Shown: piece after piece, positions 34,564 to 42,817 of the stretch | Position numbering within the stretch: the first letter of the stretch is position 1 | Layout of the letters: every line of letters starts with the position of its first letter | Source of the DNA: Chitinophaga pinensis | Lineage (GTDB): Bacteria; Bacteroidota; Bacteroidia; M30B66 | Direction: 5' to 3' | Length of the DNA stretch: 48,207 nucleotides | Assembly: GCA_945883545.1 (NCBI GenBank) | Contig: CAMCXT010000024.1 | Span: 1 to 48,207, forward strand | The notes under the pieces: model-generated | What the model was told of the DNA's origin: nothing | Databases searched by the model: none | The model's input: the letters and a program-made list of their open reading frames with translations, nothing else | Position numbers and translations under genes: made by a program

Positions 34564-34968
34564 TCAAGCTGAAATTTCCTGACAAAGTTCAACGAGCAAA
34601 CCGTTGGTTGACCGAGGATGCAAAAAGCAAATCAGCTTATTGTCGGCGCCTTTTTTGGGCTCTTGCATGAGTAGTTCAAAGCCAGCAGCGGCAAGGCGCT
34701 TCATTTCTGAATGGATGTCATCAACAGCAATGGCTACATGATGAAATCCTTCACCTTTTTTGTCGAGGAATTTTGCGATGGTTCCATCTGGATCGGTACT
34801 TCTCAGCAGCTCGATTTTGTTAGGGCCCAACTGGAAGAATATGGTTTCAACATTTTCGCTTTCAACCAATTCCGATTTGTATGGGGCAACACCAAGCAGC
34901 AATTCGAAGAGCTTGATCGACGCTGATGCATCTTTTACGGCAATACCGAGATGTTCGATTTTGTTCAT
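34564..34968 (-). CDS. mce: Methylmalonyl-CoA epimerase
   Basis: Vicinal-oxygen-chelate enzyme interconverting (R)- and (S)-methylmalonyl-CoA, 134 residues, family length. The two halves each supply metal ligands: KIEHLGIAVKDASASIKLFE at the start, NKIELLRSTDPDG in the middle, GFHHVAIAVDDI, and the terminal NGLLVELCQE. The ATG chosen gives MNKIEHLGIAV; a nine-codon upstream extension is open but not conserved in type. No mutase genes are in the window. It may be co-transcribed with the aminopeptidase P gene. Confidence 0.94.
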   Translation of the reverse strand: MNKIEHLGIAVKDASASIKLFELLLGVAPYKSELVESENVETIFFQLGPNKIELLRSTDPDGTIAKFLDKKGEGFHHVAIAVDDIHSEMKRLAAAGFELLMQEPKKGADNKLICFLHPRSTNGLLVELCQEISA

Positions 34969-35021
34969 GTTGCAAGTATAATTGAAATCTATCATACAGT
35001 GTAATCCCTTAGTTTTGGATT

Positions 35022-36047
35022 ATGGATTTGCTCACTTTCACCAACAAAGGCATTTATTGTCCGCCAGCGGATGTTTATCTAGATCCATGGCGCGCGGTGG
35101 ATAGAGCATTAATCACCCATGCGCACAGCGATCACGCGCGGTATGGATCGAAAGCATATTTGTCGCACCGAGATTCTGAAGCGGTTTTGAGGCACAGGTT
35201 GGGAAAAAATCTACCCTTGGAAACAGTAGGTTTCAATGAGCCGATTATGATCAATGGGGTGAAATTTTCTTTTCATCCCGCAGGGCATATTATTGGATCA
35301 TCGCAGATTCGTGTTGAACACAAAGGCGAAGTCTGGGTTTTTACAGGCGATTACAAATTGGAAGATGATGGCTTTTCGGCTCCATTCGAACCGGTGCAAT
35401 GCCATACGTTTATTACGGAGTCGACTTTTGGATTGCCAGTGTATCGTTGGAAGCCGCAAGCGGAGATATTTCGAGATATTGAGTTGTGGTGGAGGAGCAA
35501 TGCCGATCTAGGTATTTGTAGTTTCATCAGTGCATATTCGTTGGGGAAGGCTCAGCGGATTTTGAAAAACATCGACCCATCTATCGGCCCTATTTTTACG
35601 CACGGAGCAATCCATGCCACACATGAAGTCTTGATTGCCGCTGGTTTCGATCTGCCATCCACCGAAAAGGTGCAAGTTGCCGCCAACCAAGCCGACTATC
35701 GACGGGCCTTGATCATTATTCCTCCTGCAGTAGCTGGTTCCGATTGGATGCGAAAATTCGAGCCCTATGAAACGGCAGTAGCATCAGGTTGGATGAGCAT
35801 TAGAGGTTCGCGAAGAAGAATATCGGTTGATCGTGGTTTCCCATTGTCGGACCATGCCGATTGGACAAGTCTCAATCAAGCTGTAGAAGCAACAGGTGCA
35901 GAAAGGGTTCTTGTGACGCACGGATACACTTCCGCTTTTGCGGCCTGGCTCAAAACCAAAGGCTTAGATGCGCGAGAAGCCAAAACAGAATACAGTGCAG
36001 AAACACCAGAAACGGAAAACGAGGAAAAAAAATCTGAACCGATGTAA
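35022..36047 (+). CDS. Ligase-associated DNA exonuclease (metallo-beta-lactamase/beta-CASP fold)
   Basis: Predicted DNA exonuclease of the group found with bacterial ATP-dependent DNA ligases, 341 residues. The metal site HAHSDHARYG is at about residues 34-43, with the second group of ligands in HPAGHIIGSSQI and FTGDYKLEDDGF, and the C-terminal SDHADWTSL. The start GIYCPPADVYLDPWRAVDRA is typical. In most genomes the ATP-dependent ligase and a DEAH helicase gene follow directly; here the next gene is an unrelated T9SS protein, so this copy is separated from its partners. The C-terminal 25 residues are a charged Glu/Lys tail. Confidence 0.92.
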   Translation: MDLLTFTNKGIYCPPADVYLDPWRAVDRALITHAHSDHARYGSKAYLSHRDSEAVLRHRLGKNLPLETVGFNEPIMINGVKFSFHPAGHIIGSSQIRVEHKGEVWVFTGDYKLEDDGFSAPFEPVQCHTFITESTFGLPVYRWKPQAEIFRDIELWWRSNADLGICSFISAYSLGKAQRILKNIDPSIGPIFTHGAIHATHEVLIAAGFDLPSTEKVQVAANQADYRRALIIIPPAVAGSDWMRKFEPYETAVASGWMSIRGSRRRISVDRGFPLSDHADWTSLNQAVEATGAERVLVTHGYTSAFAAWLKTKGLDAREAKTEYSAETPETENEEKKSEPM

Positions 36048-36095
36048 CAATAAATCTAGTAGTTAACACTTATAGCATTCGAATAAACCCTACAC

Positions 36096-37463
36096 CTGAA
36101 AACAAGATACCTTATTGCTAGCATTGCACTAATTTCTACTCTTCAGGTTGGTGCACAAAACAAATCAGAATATTTTACTCGTATTAAAAACCAAGCAAAA
36201 GAAAGATCTCGCGCGGTGAATGAATTTTTACCGACAGTTGAGAAGCAGTTTGTTTGGAATCCTGAATTTTCAATTTGGGATTCAGTAGCGATTCGGAATT
36301 ACGTCTATTTCGAAAGTAATTTGGATACCGTAAACATTGGAGATCCAGTAAACAATGAATATCTGTCTCGAGAAATTTACACCAACACTGCACTTGAAGA
36401 TGTGACTATTACTCAGGTGTTTGAAAGTGGTACTTGGGTAAACATGCAGAAAAATGTAGACACACGTGATAACCAAGGTTATCCAACCGGGAATCAATTT
36501 TATTCGTGGCAAAACGGCGACTGGGCACTCCAATTTGGAGATCGCTACGTTACTACTTATGATGGATCGAACAATTTAGTGGGTGTTGAATCTCAAAGTT
36601 GGGATGGTATTACCCAAAGCTGGGAAACCTACTCGAACACTTTAGCTTCCTACGAAGGAAATCTGAGAACTCAACTTATTTTTCAAGAACCGTCGATGGA
36701 CGGAACCCTAGAAGATCTTATTAGAATTGAGCTAGCCTATCAAGCTGGATCAACGGAAGCCGATACAGCACTTTTGTTTTTATTTCAGGGGGGCAATTGG
36801 TTGCTACAAAGTCGATTCTTAATTGATCGGTGGATCAACTACAACAACTTTGAAACTTTTGAACCCGTTTCATACACCGAGCAAGAATATCTAGACGGGA
36901 GTTTTGTGGATGTGTATCGCCAAGTTCGAAACGATTTAGACAATGGTGGATACTTTGATCTAGGTGAGGACTTTGATGGCGCGGCATGGGTGTTATCTTC
37001 TCGATTCACAGTTCTAATCGATGATAAAGGCAATCTGCTTGAAGAGAAATCTGAGTCTTATATCAAATCTGAGTTGTTTATTGACTTCGCAACCTTGTTC
37101 ACCTATACGTATGATGCCAACAACAACATTTTAGAACGTATCCAACAGTTCTACGATCTCAACACCAATGAATATCAATTCATCAACCGAAGTGTTTTTG
37201 GAGCTTACTTGGATGTTACAGGTGTTGAATTGATTGGTGAAGAGAGTTTTGCAATCTTTCCCAATCCAACAGATGGGCTTCTGAATCTTTCAAGCAACCA
37301 ACAAGTTGAGCAAATCAGAATTTTCGATCTGCATGGAAGAATGGTAAAACAAGAATTAAGTAACGGACGACAAATGAATGTATCGGATCTTGATGCTGGT
37401 CTTTATTTCATACAAACCACAATCAACAAGCAATTGGTGAGCACACGATTCGTTAAACAATAA
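36096..37463 (+). CDS. Secreted protein with T9SS type A sorting domain (probable CTG start)
   Basis: Exported protein of 455 residues if read from CTG at 36096. The stretch before the usual GTG/ATG-based start (36216) is open back to a stop at 36084 and encodes a near-perfect signal peptide: LKTRYLIASIALIST then LQVGAQ. No ATG, GTG or TTG precedes it. The passenger has repeated W-rich strands (NGDWALQFGDRY, WDGITQSWETYSN) as seen in secreted Bacteroidota repeat proteins. The sorting domain at the end shows FAIFPNPTDGLLNLS, IRIFDLHGRMV, LDAGLYFIQT and RFVKQ. The CTG start is an inference from the signal peptide. Confidence 0.87.
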   Translation: MKTRYLIASIALISTLQVGAQNKSEYFTRIKNQAKERSRAVNEFLPTVEKQFVWNPEFSIWDSVAIRNYVYFESNLDTVNIGDPVNNEYLSREIYTNTALEDVTITQVFESGTWVNMQKNVDTRDNQGYPTGNQFYSWQNGDWALQFGDRYVTTYDGSNNLVGVESQSWDGITQSWETYSNTLASYEGNLRTQLIFQEPSMDGTLEDLIRIELAYQAGSTEADTALLFLFQGGNWLLQSRFLIDRWINYNNFETFEPVSYTEQEYLDGSFVDVYRQVRNDLDNGGYFDLGEDFDGAAWVLSSRFTVLIDDKGNLLEEKSESYIKSELFIDFATLFTYTYDANNNILERIQQFYDLNTNEYQFINRSVFGAYLDVTGVELIGEESFAIFPNPTDGLLNLSSNQQVEQIRIFDLHGRMVKQELSNGRQMNVSDLDAGLYFIQTTINKQLVSTRFVKQ

Positions 37464-37483
37464 GCTTTTTATCTTTTTAATAC

Positions 37484-37513
37484 AAGCCGGGGAATCTTCT
37501 CTGGCTTTTTTTA
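37484..37513 (+). terminator. Terminator after the T9SS gene at 36096
   Basis: AAGCCGG/CTGGCTT stem with one G-U pair and a long loop, followed by seven T. Confidence 0.7.
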
Positions 37514-37569
37514 TTTTCCTGAATTACAGGGTTTTAAGTGCCTGTCAAAAAATAGTGTACCTACATATA

Positions 37570-37588
37570 ATGTTATAACATAAATTTG
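37570..37588 (+). promoter_or_regulatory. MarR operator palindrome overlapping the -7 element
   Basis: The perfect 12-bp palindrome ATGTTATAACAT (37570-37581) touches TAAATTTG (37581-37588), a perfect -7 element only 7 nt before the marR-like ATG. A bound dimer would block the promoter, so autorepression is likely. Confidence 0.6.
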
Positions 37589-37595
37589 CAACGCA

Positions 37596-38060
37596 ATGGG
37601 ATTAGAAGAAGATATCAAACAACGGAAATTTAAGAACCAATACCAGAAAGCAGGTGTTAATCTGGCGTTCACCTACAGTTTTATGGTGAACCGGAATATG
37701 CGTATGCTCAAGAAATTTGGTTTAACACTTCCTCAGTTTAACATCCTGCGCATCTTGCGCGGGCAGCATCCGAAAGTCACTACAGTAAATGATTTGATCG
37801 ATCGTATGTTGGATAAATCATCCAACGCATCGCGCATCGTTGAAAAACTCAGAGCCAAAAATCTGGTAGAACGCAGAGTTTCAGAACTCGACCGCCGTGC
37901 TGTGGACATTTCTATTACCCAAGCTGGATTAAACCTCCTGGCTTTGATCGATAAGGTTGAGCATGAATTCTATTTTGGTATTGATTCACTTACCGAAGAA
38001 GAAGCCACATTACTCAATGTATTGCTCGACAAGGGCAGAAACATGAATGAACCCGAATAA
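37596..38060 (+). CDS. MarR-family transcriptional regulator
   Basis: Winged-helix regulator of 154 residues. The N-terminal helix region (FTYSFMVNRNMRMLKKFGLT) leads to the MarR wHTH: LPQFNILRILRGQHPKVTTV, then MLDKSSNASRIVEKLRAKNL (recognition helix) and the wing ELDRRAVDISITQAG, with a C-terminal dimerisation helix. The ligand is unknown. It is followed after 22 nt by a YceI gene on the same strand, a pairing common in Bacteroidota, so both are probably controlled by the palindrome at the promoter. Confidence 0.93.
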   Translation: MGLEEDIKQRKFKNQYQKAGVNLAFTYSFMVNRNMRMLKKFGLTLPQFNILRILRGQHPKVTTVNDLIDRMLDKSSNASRIVEKLRAKNLVERRVSELDRRAVDISITQAGLNLLALIDKVEHEFYFGIDSLTEEEATLLNVLLDKGRNMNEPE

Positions 38061-38082
38061 CCCTAAACCCTCAATAATTCTT

Positions 38083-38736
38083 ATGAAAAAATCAATTTTT
38101 GCTCTTACAGTTGTTGTTGCTACCTTGTTCGCATCTTGCGGAGGAAGCTCAGTTAAAACAGAAGATGGTCAAACCGCTGCTGAAGCTGGTGCAGGCGCTG
38201 TTGCTTACAAACTTGATGCAGCTTCTTCATCTGTAGAATGGACTGCTAAAAAAGTAACTGGTCAACACAATGGAACAGTTGCGATCAAATCTGGTGAGTT
38301 GAAAGCTGAAGCAGGAAAACTTACTGCTGGTAAATTTGCAATGGACATGACAGCAATCAAAGTTGTCGATATCACAGATGCTGAAACTAACGGAAAACTA
38401 GCTGGCCATTTAAATTCTGACGATTTCTTCGCTACAGCTAAAAATCCAGAATCAACTTTCGAAATTGTTTCTGTTGAGCCAATCGCTGGCGCTGCAGCAG
38501 GTGCACCAAATTACACTGTAAAAGGTAACCTTACCATCAAAGGCATTGCTAAAGCGATTACTTTCCCTGCAACCATTACAATGGATGAGAAAGAATTGAA
38601 AGCAACTGCACAATTTGATATTGACCGCACAGAATGGGATATCAAATACGGTTCTGGAAAATTCTTCCAAGATCTTGGCGACAAGATGATCAACGATGCT
38701 TTCAACGTGAAATTTAACATCTTAGCGAAAGCTTAA
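38083..38736 (+). CDS. YceI-family lipoprotein
   Basis: Predicted lipoprotein of 217 residues with a lipobox FASC, acylated Cys19, then GGSS. The mature part is a YceI domain, a lipocalin-like barrel that binds isoprenoid-type lipids: YKLDAASSSVEWTAKKVTGQ, HLNSDDFFATAKNPESTFEI, GNLTIKGIAKAITFPATI and FDIDRTEWDIKYGSG. Role is probably lipid binding or stress-related in the periplasm. The start is ATG 38083 (MKKSIFALTV), because the longer frame from 38047 overlaps marR and spoils the signal peptide. A strong terminator follows. Confidence 0.94.
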   Translation: MKKSIFALTVVVATLFASCGGSSVKTEDGQTAAEAGAGAVAYKLDAASSSVEWTAKKVTGQHNGTVAIKSGELKAEAGKLTAGKFAMDMTAIKVVDITDAETNGKLAGHLNSDDFFATAKNPESTFEIVSVEPIAGAAAGAPNYTVKGNLTIKGIAKAITFPATITMDEKELKATAQFDIDRTEWDIKYGSGKFFQDLGDKMINDAFNVKFNILAKA

Positions 38737-38754
38737 TCTGATTTTATCAGCAAT

Positions 38755-38791
38755 AAAAAAGGGCGTTCCGAAATTCGGGACGCCCTTTTTT
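38755..38791. terminator. Bidirectional terminator between yceI and slyD
   Basis: Stem GGGCGTTCCGA/TCGGGACGCCC with one wobble pair, flanked by six A and six T. It serves both convergent genes. Confidence 0.92.
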
Positions 38792-38810
38792 ATTGATTAA
38801 AGTTTAGCAA

Positions 38811-39329
38811 TTAGTGGTGATGACCACCTTCTCCATGAACGTGACCGTGTGCTTGTTCTTCAGCAGATGCTTCACGAACATTTACCACTTCACCTTGGAA
38901 ATGCAAATCTTTTCCTGCAAGCGGATGATTGAAGTCCATTACCACGAACTCTTCACTCACTTCAACCACTAGACCTTGCATGTTATTGCCTTGATCGTCG
39001 ACCATTGGAAGATAATTTCCAGCTGCTACCATGTCGGTATCCAATTCTTCACCTTCAGGAACGAAAGCGCTTAAAGGAATACGAACGATGTTTTCTTGGC
39101 TTGATTCACCATAACCATTTTCTGATTTAATGGTGAAGTCGAAGTTGTCGCCCGCTTTCAATCCGTCGAGGTTGTTTTCAAATTCTTCAAGCAAACCACC
39201 AGATCCGTTAAGGAAAGTAAATGGCTCACCAGAAAAGGTTTCTTCGATTAGCTCTTCCGATTCGAAATTGTTGTCGCTCACGGTAAGCTTGTAATTTACC
39301 GAAACCACAGTGTTTTTGTTGATAATCAT
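38811..39329 (-). CDS. FKBP-type peptidyl-prolyl isomerase, SlyD-like
   Basis: Cytoplasmic prolyl isomerase/chaperone of 172 residues. The split FKBP domain shows VVSVNYKLTVSD, then GEPFTFLNGSGGLLEEFENN and GDNFDFTIKSENGYGE, with the insert-in-flap region containing VPEGEELDTD, and closes with FNHPLAGKDLHFQGEVV, which is the SlyD signature. The His-rich tail HGHVHGEGGHHH is a metal-binding tail like that of SlyD, which supplies nickel in other bacteria. Monocistronic, convergent with yceI. Confidence 0.93.
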   Translation of the reverse strand: MIINKNTVVSVNYKLTVSDNNFESEELIEETFSGEPFTFLNGSGGLLEEFENNLDGLKAGDNFDFTIKSENGYGESSQENIVRIPLSAFVPEGEELDTDMVAAGNYLPMVDDQGNNMQGLVVEVSEEFVVMDFNHPLAGKDLHFQGEVVNVREASAEEQAHGHVHGEGGHHH

Positions 39330-39456
39330 CAGTTTTGGATTTATCGCGTAAATTTAGGCCTTTATGATCAGAAATCCCTCCCGCGCATTAATTTTACGGG
39401 CAATTAACATGCACTTCATCTGGCCATGATCTTGTGTGCCAAGTTTTTCTAGTATT

Positions 39457-40614
39457 ATGCCGATTTATCCAAATGTTGTAACATCCAAACTACCAGCCGT
39501 TCAGACTTCGATTTTTTCAGTAATGACGAAACTCGCACAAGAAAACGGTGCCATTAACCTTTCTCAGGGGTTTCCTGGATTTGATTGCTCGCCCGAACTG
39601 ATCAGTTTGGTCGAGAAACACCTCCGCGGAGCGAAAAACCAATATGCACCCATGCCAGGTGTGCAGGTTTTGCGTGAAGCCATCGCTCGGAAAACCGAGG
39701 AAATGTATTCGATTCAGTACGATCCTGAAACGGAAATCACAATCACCGCTGGAGCCACTCAGGGTTTATACACAGCCATTTCTGCCTTTGTGAAGGAGGG
39801 CGACGAGGTGATCATCATCGAGCCTGCATACGATTCTTACTCTCCTGCGGTTGAATTGGCTGGAGGGAAATGTGTGTATTTTCAGCTCAATCCCGAAAAG
39901 TTTAGCATCAACTGGGCTGAGTTTCAAAAGTTGATCAACCAACGCACCCGGATGATCATCATCAATACGCCGCACAATCCAACAGGATCGGTTCTTTCGG
40001 CTGCTGATATGATGAAACTTGAGAAGCTCACCAGCAAAACAGATATCATCATCCTCAGCGATGAGGTATATGAACACATTATTTTCGATGGGCTTGAACA
40101 TCAGAGTGTTGCACGGTATCCAAAGTTGGCTGAAAGGTCTGTGATTGTATCTTCTTTTGGGAAAACCTATCATACAACCGGTTGGAAAATAGGCTATTGT
40201 GTTGCTCCGGCAAACTTGATGGCTGAATTCAGAAAAGTGCATCAGTTTCTCGTTTTTTCGGTCAACACACCTATCCAATATGCATTGGCTGATTATCTCG
40301 AAAACAAAGATGCTTACCTTCAACTGTCGGCATTTTATCAAGAAAAACGAGATTTCTTTAATCAACTGTTTAGTGCTTCAAGGTTCAAGTTTCAACCTTC
40401 GCCCGGAACATATTTTCAATTGCTTGATTATAGTGCCATTTCGAACGAGAAAGACACCGATTTTGCCCGCCGACTAACCATCGAGCATGGTGTTGCATCA
40501 ATTCCAGTTTCGGTTTTCTACCACAAGAAAACGGAATCTAAGTTCCTGAGATTTTGTTTCGCCAAAGACAACCATGAGCTTGAAATTGCCGCTGAAAAAC
40601 TGCTGAAACTATGA
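39457..40614 (+). CDS. Methionine aminotransferase (YbdL-like, PLP)
   Basis: Fold-type I aminotransferase of 385 residues from ATG 39457 (MPIYPNVVTSKL). Motifs are INLSQGFPGFDCS near the N-terminus, NTPHNPTGSVLS about residue 170, DEVYEHI about 203 and the PLP lysine in SSFGKTYHTTGWKIGYC (about 235). It resembles the YbdL/KAT group that transaminates methionine, phenylalanine or glutamine. The last 4 bp overlap the start of an omega-amidase gene (ATGA), and together they fit a glutamine-transaminase-K/omega-amidase couple that removes the alpha-ketoglutaramate formed. Confidence 0.92.
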   Translation: MPIYPNVVTSKLPAVQTSIFSVMTKLAQENGAINLSQGFPGFDCSPELISLVEKHLRGAKNQYAPMPGVQVLREAIARKTEEMYSIQYDPETEITITAGATQGLYTAISAFVKEGDEVIIIEPAYDSYSPAVELAGGKCVYFQLNPEKFSINWAEFQKLINQRTRMIIINTPHNPTGSVLSAADMMKLEKLTSKTDIIILSDEVYEHIIFDGLEHQSVARYPKLAERSVIVSSFGKTYHTTGWKIGYCVAPANLMAEFRKVHQFLVFSVNTPIQYALADYLENKDAYLQLSAFYQEKRDFFNQLFSASRFKFQPSPGTYFQLLDYSAISNEKDTDFARRLTIEHGVASIPVSVFYHKKTESKFLRFCFAKDNHELEIAAEKLLKL

Positions 40615-41408
40615 GTCAAACTTTAAAGATCTCGATCGTTCAATCGAAGATTATCTGGCAAGATGTTCAGCAAAATCTAGATTGGTTCGAAGGCAAATTG
40701 GAAAGTATCGTTGGAGCAACCGACTTGATTGTACTGCCCGAAATGTTCACTACTGGCTTCAGTATGGAAAATGCTAAATTGGCTGAAGCGCCCGGTGGTA
40801 AGGCTATGCAGTGGATGCATCGAATGGCAGAGAAGTACAATGCCGTTGTGGTTGGATCGATCATGATGAATGATCAAGGCAAATTCTTCAACCGATTGGT
40901 GTGGATGCACCCTTCCGGGGAAGCTGAATTTTACGACAAACGCCATCTTTTTCGTATGGCAAACGAGCATAACCATTACACCGAAGGAACTTCAAGACTT
41001 GTATTTATTTACAAAGGCTGGAAGATCTGTCCGCTGATTTGTTACGACCTTCGTTTTCCGGTTTGGTCGCGCAATCGATTTATTAACAACCAGTTTGATT
41101 ATGATTGTTTGCTGTATGTTGCCAATTGGCCTGAGAAGCGTTCTCATGCTTGGAAATCTTTGCTCGTTGCGCGGGCGATCGAAAATCAATCGTATGTGAT
41201 TGGAGTGAACCGCATTGGCAGCGATGGCAATGGAATCTCTTACTCTGGCGATTCGGTGGTGCTCGACTTCAAAGGTGAAAAGGTTTCGAAGACCGAACGC
41301 TATGGCGAGCGGGTTGAAACGGTAATTATCACCAAGAATGAACTCGACGATTACCGTGTACAGTTTCCAGCTGGTTTGGATGCCGACAATTTTACTGTAC
41401 ATTTATAA
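40611..41408 (+). CDS. Omega-amidase / nitrilase-family hydrolase (YafV/Nit2-like)
   Basis: C-N hydrolase of 265 residues. The catalytic triad is visible: Glu in LIVLPEMFTTGFSM (about residue 43), Lys in FYDKRHLFRM (about 111), and Cys in ICPLICYDLRFPVWSR (about 145). The family hydrolyses alpha-ketoglutaramate to alpha-ketoglutarate and ammonia. The 4-bp overlap with the methionine aminotransferase gene supports this: glutamine-dependent transamination in methionine salvage makes ketoglutaramate. Length is normal and no signal peptide is present. Confidence 0.93.
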   Translation: MSQTLKISIVQSKIIWQDVQQNLDWFEGKLESIVGATDLIVLPEMFTTGFSMENAKLAEAPGGKAMQWMHRMAEKYNAVVVGSIMMNDQGKFFNRLVWMHPSGEAEFYDKRHLFRMANEHNHYTEGTSRLVFIYKGWKICPLICYDLRFPVWSRNRFINNQFDYDCLLYVANWPEKRSHAWKSLLVARAIENQSYVIGVNRIGSDGNGISYSGDSVVLDFKGEKVSKTERYGERVETVIITKNELDDYRVQFPAGLDADNFTVHL

Positions 41409-41412
41409 TACG

Positions 41413-42807
41413 ATGAAAATCAAAATTTTACTAGTGTTTATTCTGGCTTCCCTTGCGGGATTTAGCCAAGTAACTTTTAGGGTGATCAGCTTGCCATCCA
41501 ATACGCCGACAAGCGCTCCCATTTATATTGCTGGATCATTTAACAATTGGAATCCGGCATCTGCAATTCATCAGTTGCAAGATTTGATTGATGGAGATCC
41601 TGCAATTACCTTGGATATTTCTGGCAGCATCACCTGTAAATTCACACGAGGATCGTGGGAAACAGTTGAAGGCAATGCCAATGGAGGTTTTTTACCTGAT
41701 CGACAATTCACAGTAAATTCTGGCGACACGGTGCTGATCGGAATTCAATCTTGGGAAGATCTAGGTGGAACATCAACAGGCACAGCCTTGCCATCGGTTT
41801 CGATGATTTCATCAGCATTTAATATTCCTGAGCTCAACCGAACACGAAGAATTTGGGTTTGTTTGCCTGAAGATTATGCCACTCAACCGCAGAAACGCTA
41901 TCGCGTTTTGTACATGCAAGACGGACAGAATCTCTTCAACAACAGCTTAGCTTTTGCAGGCGAATGGGAAGTGGATGAATCTATGCGTGATTTGTTCCTT
42001 GCAGGAGATGAAGGAGCCATCGTAATCGGCATCGACAATGGTGGTGCAGAACGTTTGAATGAATATTCACCTTGGGAAAATCCAAGTTATGGTGGAGGCG
42101 ATGGTGATGCTTACGTAGATTTCATGCGCAATACCTTGAAGCCATACGTGGACGCAAACTACAGAACGCTCACAGAGCCAGAGAATACAGGTGTTGCAGG
42201 TTCATCCATGGGTGGATTGATTTCGATGTATGCAGCGATGCGATATCCCGATACATATGGAAAAGCTGGGATTTTTTCACCGGCCTTTTGGTTCGCAGAA
42301 TCGGCCATGCATACTTGGATGAACGGTTTGATTTTACCTTCAAGTTTACGTGTGTATTTCGTGGCTGGAACAACAGAAAGTTCTAGCATGATTACAGATA
42401 TCAATCAAATGCGGAATTTGTTGTCGTATGCAGGTGTTTCCGATTCGAATTTGCGGGTAGTACCGCAAGCAGATGGTGCACACAGTGAATGGTTTTGGAA
42501 CCGAGAATTTCCTGATGCTTACACTTGGTTGTGGGATGATGTGAACACTTCAATCCCCGTTGAAGCAACTAAACCCATCATGAAGTTGTATCCGAACCCA
42601 GTAGAATCGATCATTTCGATTTGCAGAGAATCCAACGAAGTGGCCAGTTTTGGGATCAGAAATTTAACTGGTCAACTCTTGAACAGTGGATGGCTTCAGC
42701 AAACCTGCGATCAAATCTCCGTTTCTGGTTTTAGTGCCGGAGTGTATTTTATAGAAGTGCGAGAAAATGACGGATCGGTGAGTAGGAATAGATTTGTAGT
42801 GAAGTAG
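41413..42807 (+). CDS. Secreted esterase (PF00756-type) with N-terminal CBM-like domain and T9SS sorting domain
   Basis: Exported protein of 464 residues from ATG 41413 (signal peptide MKIKILLVFILASLAGFSQ). Residues of about 25-110 resemble a starch-binding-type domain (APIYIAGSFNNWNPAS). The esterase D-like alpha/beta hydrolase follows: RVLYMQDGQNLFNN, oxyanion region, nucleophile Ser in AGSSMGGLISMY (about 263), and a late His in DGAHSEWFW. The end is a type A sorting domain (MKLYPNPVESIISI, FSAGVYFIEV, RFVVK). It probably acts on extracellular carbohydrate esters or siderophore-type esters. It begins 4 nt after the omega-amidase stop. Confidence 0.92.
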   Translation: MKIKILLVFILASLAGFSQVTFRVISLPSNTPTSAPIYIAGSFNNWNPASAIHQLQDLIDGDPAITLDISGSITCKFTRGSWETVEGNANGGFLPDRQFTVNSGDTVLIGIQSWEDLGGTSTGTALPSVSMISSAFNIPELNRTRRIWVCLPEDYATQPQKRYRVLYMQDGQNLFNNSLAFAGEWEVDESMRDLFLAGDEGAIVIGIDNGGAERLNEYSPWENPSYGGGDGDAYVDFMRNTLKPYVDANYRTLTEPENTGVAGSSMGGLISMYAAMRYPDTYGKAGIFSPAFWFAESAMHTWMNGLILPSSLRVYFVAGTTESSSMITDINQMRNLLSYAGVSDSNLRVVPQADGAHSEWFWNREFPDAYTWLWDDVNTSIPVEATKPIMKLYPNPVESIISICRESNEVASFGIRNLTGQLLNSGWLQQTCDQISVSGFSAGVYFIEVRENDGSVSRNRFVVK

Positions 42808-42817
42808 TTACTACTTC
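42801..42817. terminator. Hairpin spanning the stops of two convergent genes
   Basis: GAAGTAG/CTACTTC with a TTA loop contains both the TAG of the esterase gene and the stop of the outer-membrane protein gene. There is no good T-run, so termination is only possible. Confidence 0.4.

Noticed and set aside
36216..36218. GTG as start of the T9SS protein
   Set aside because: It would remove the whole signal peptide, which is plainly encoded upstream in the same frame.
39766..40365. 199-residue frame antisense to the methionine aminotransferase gene
   Set aside because: Shadow frame with no recognisable motif; the sense gene has all catalytic motifs.
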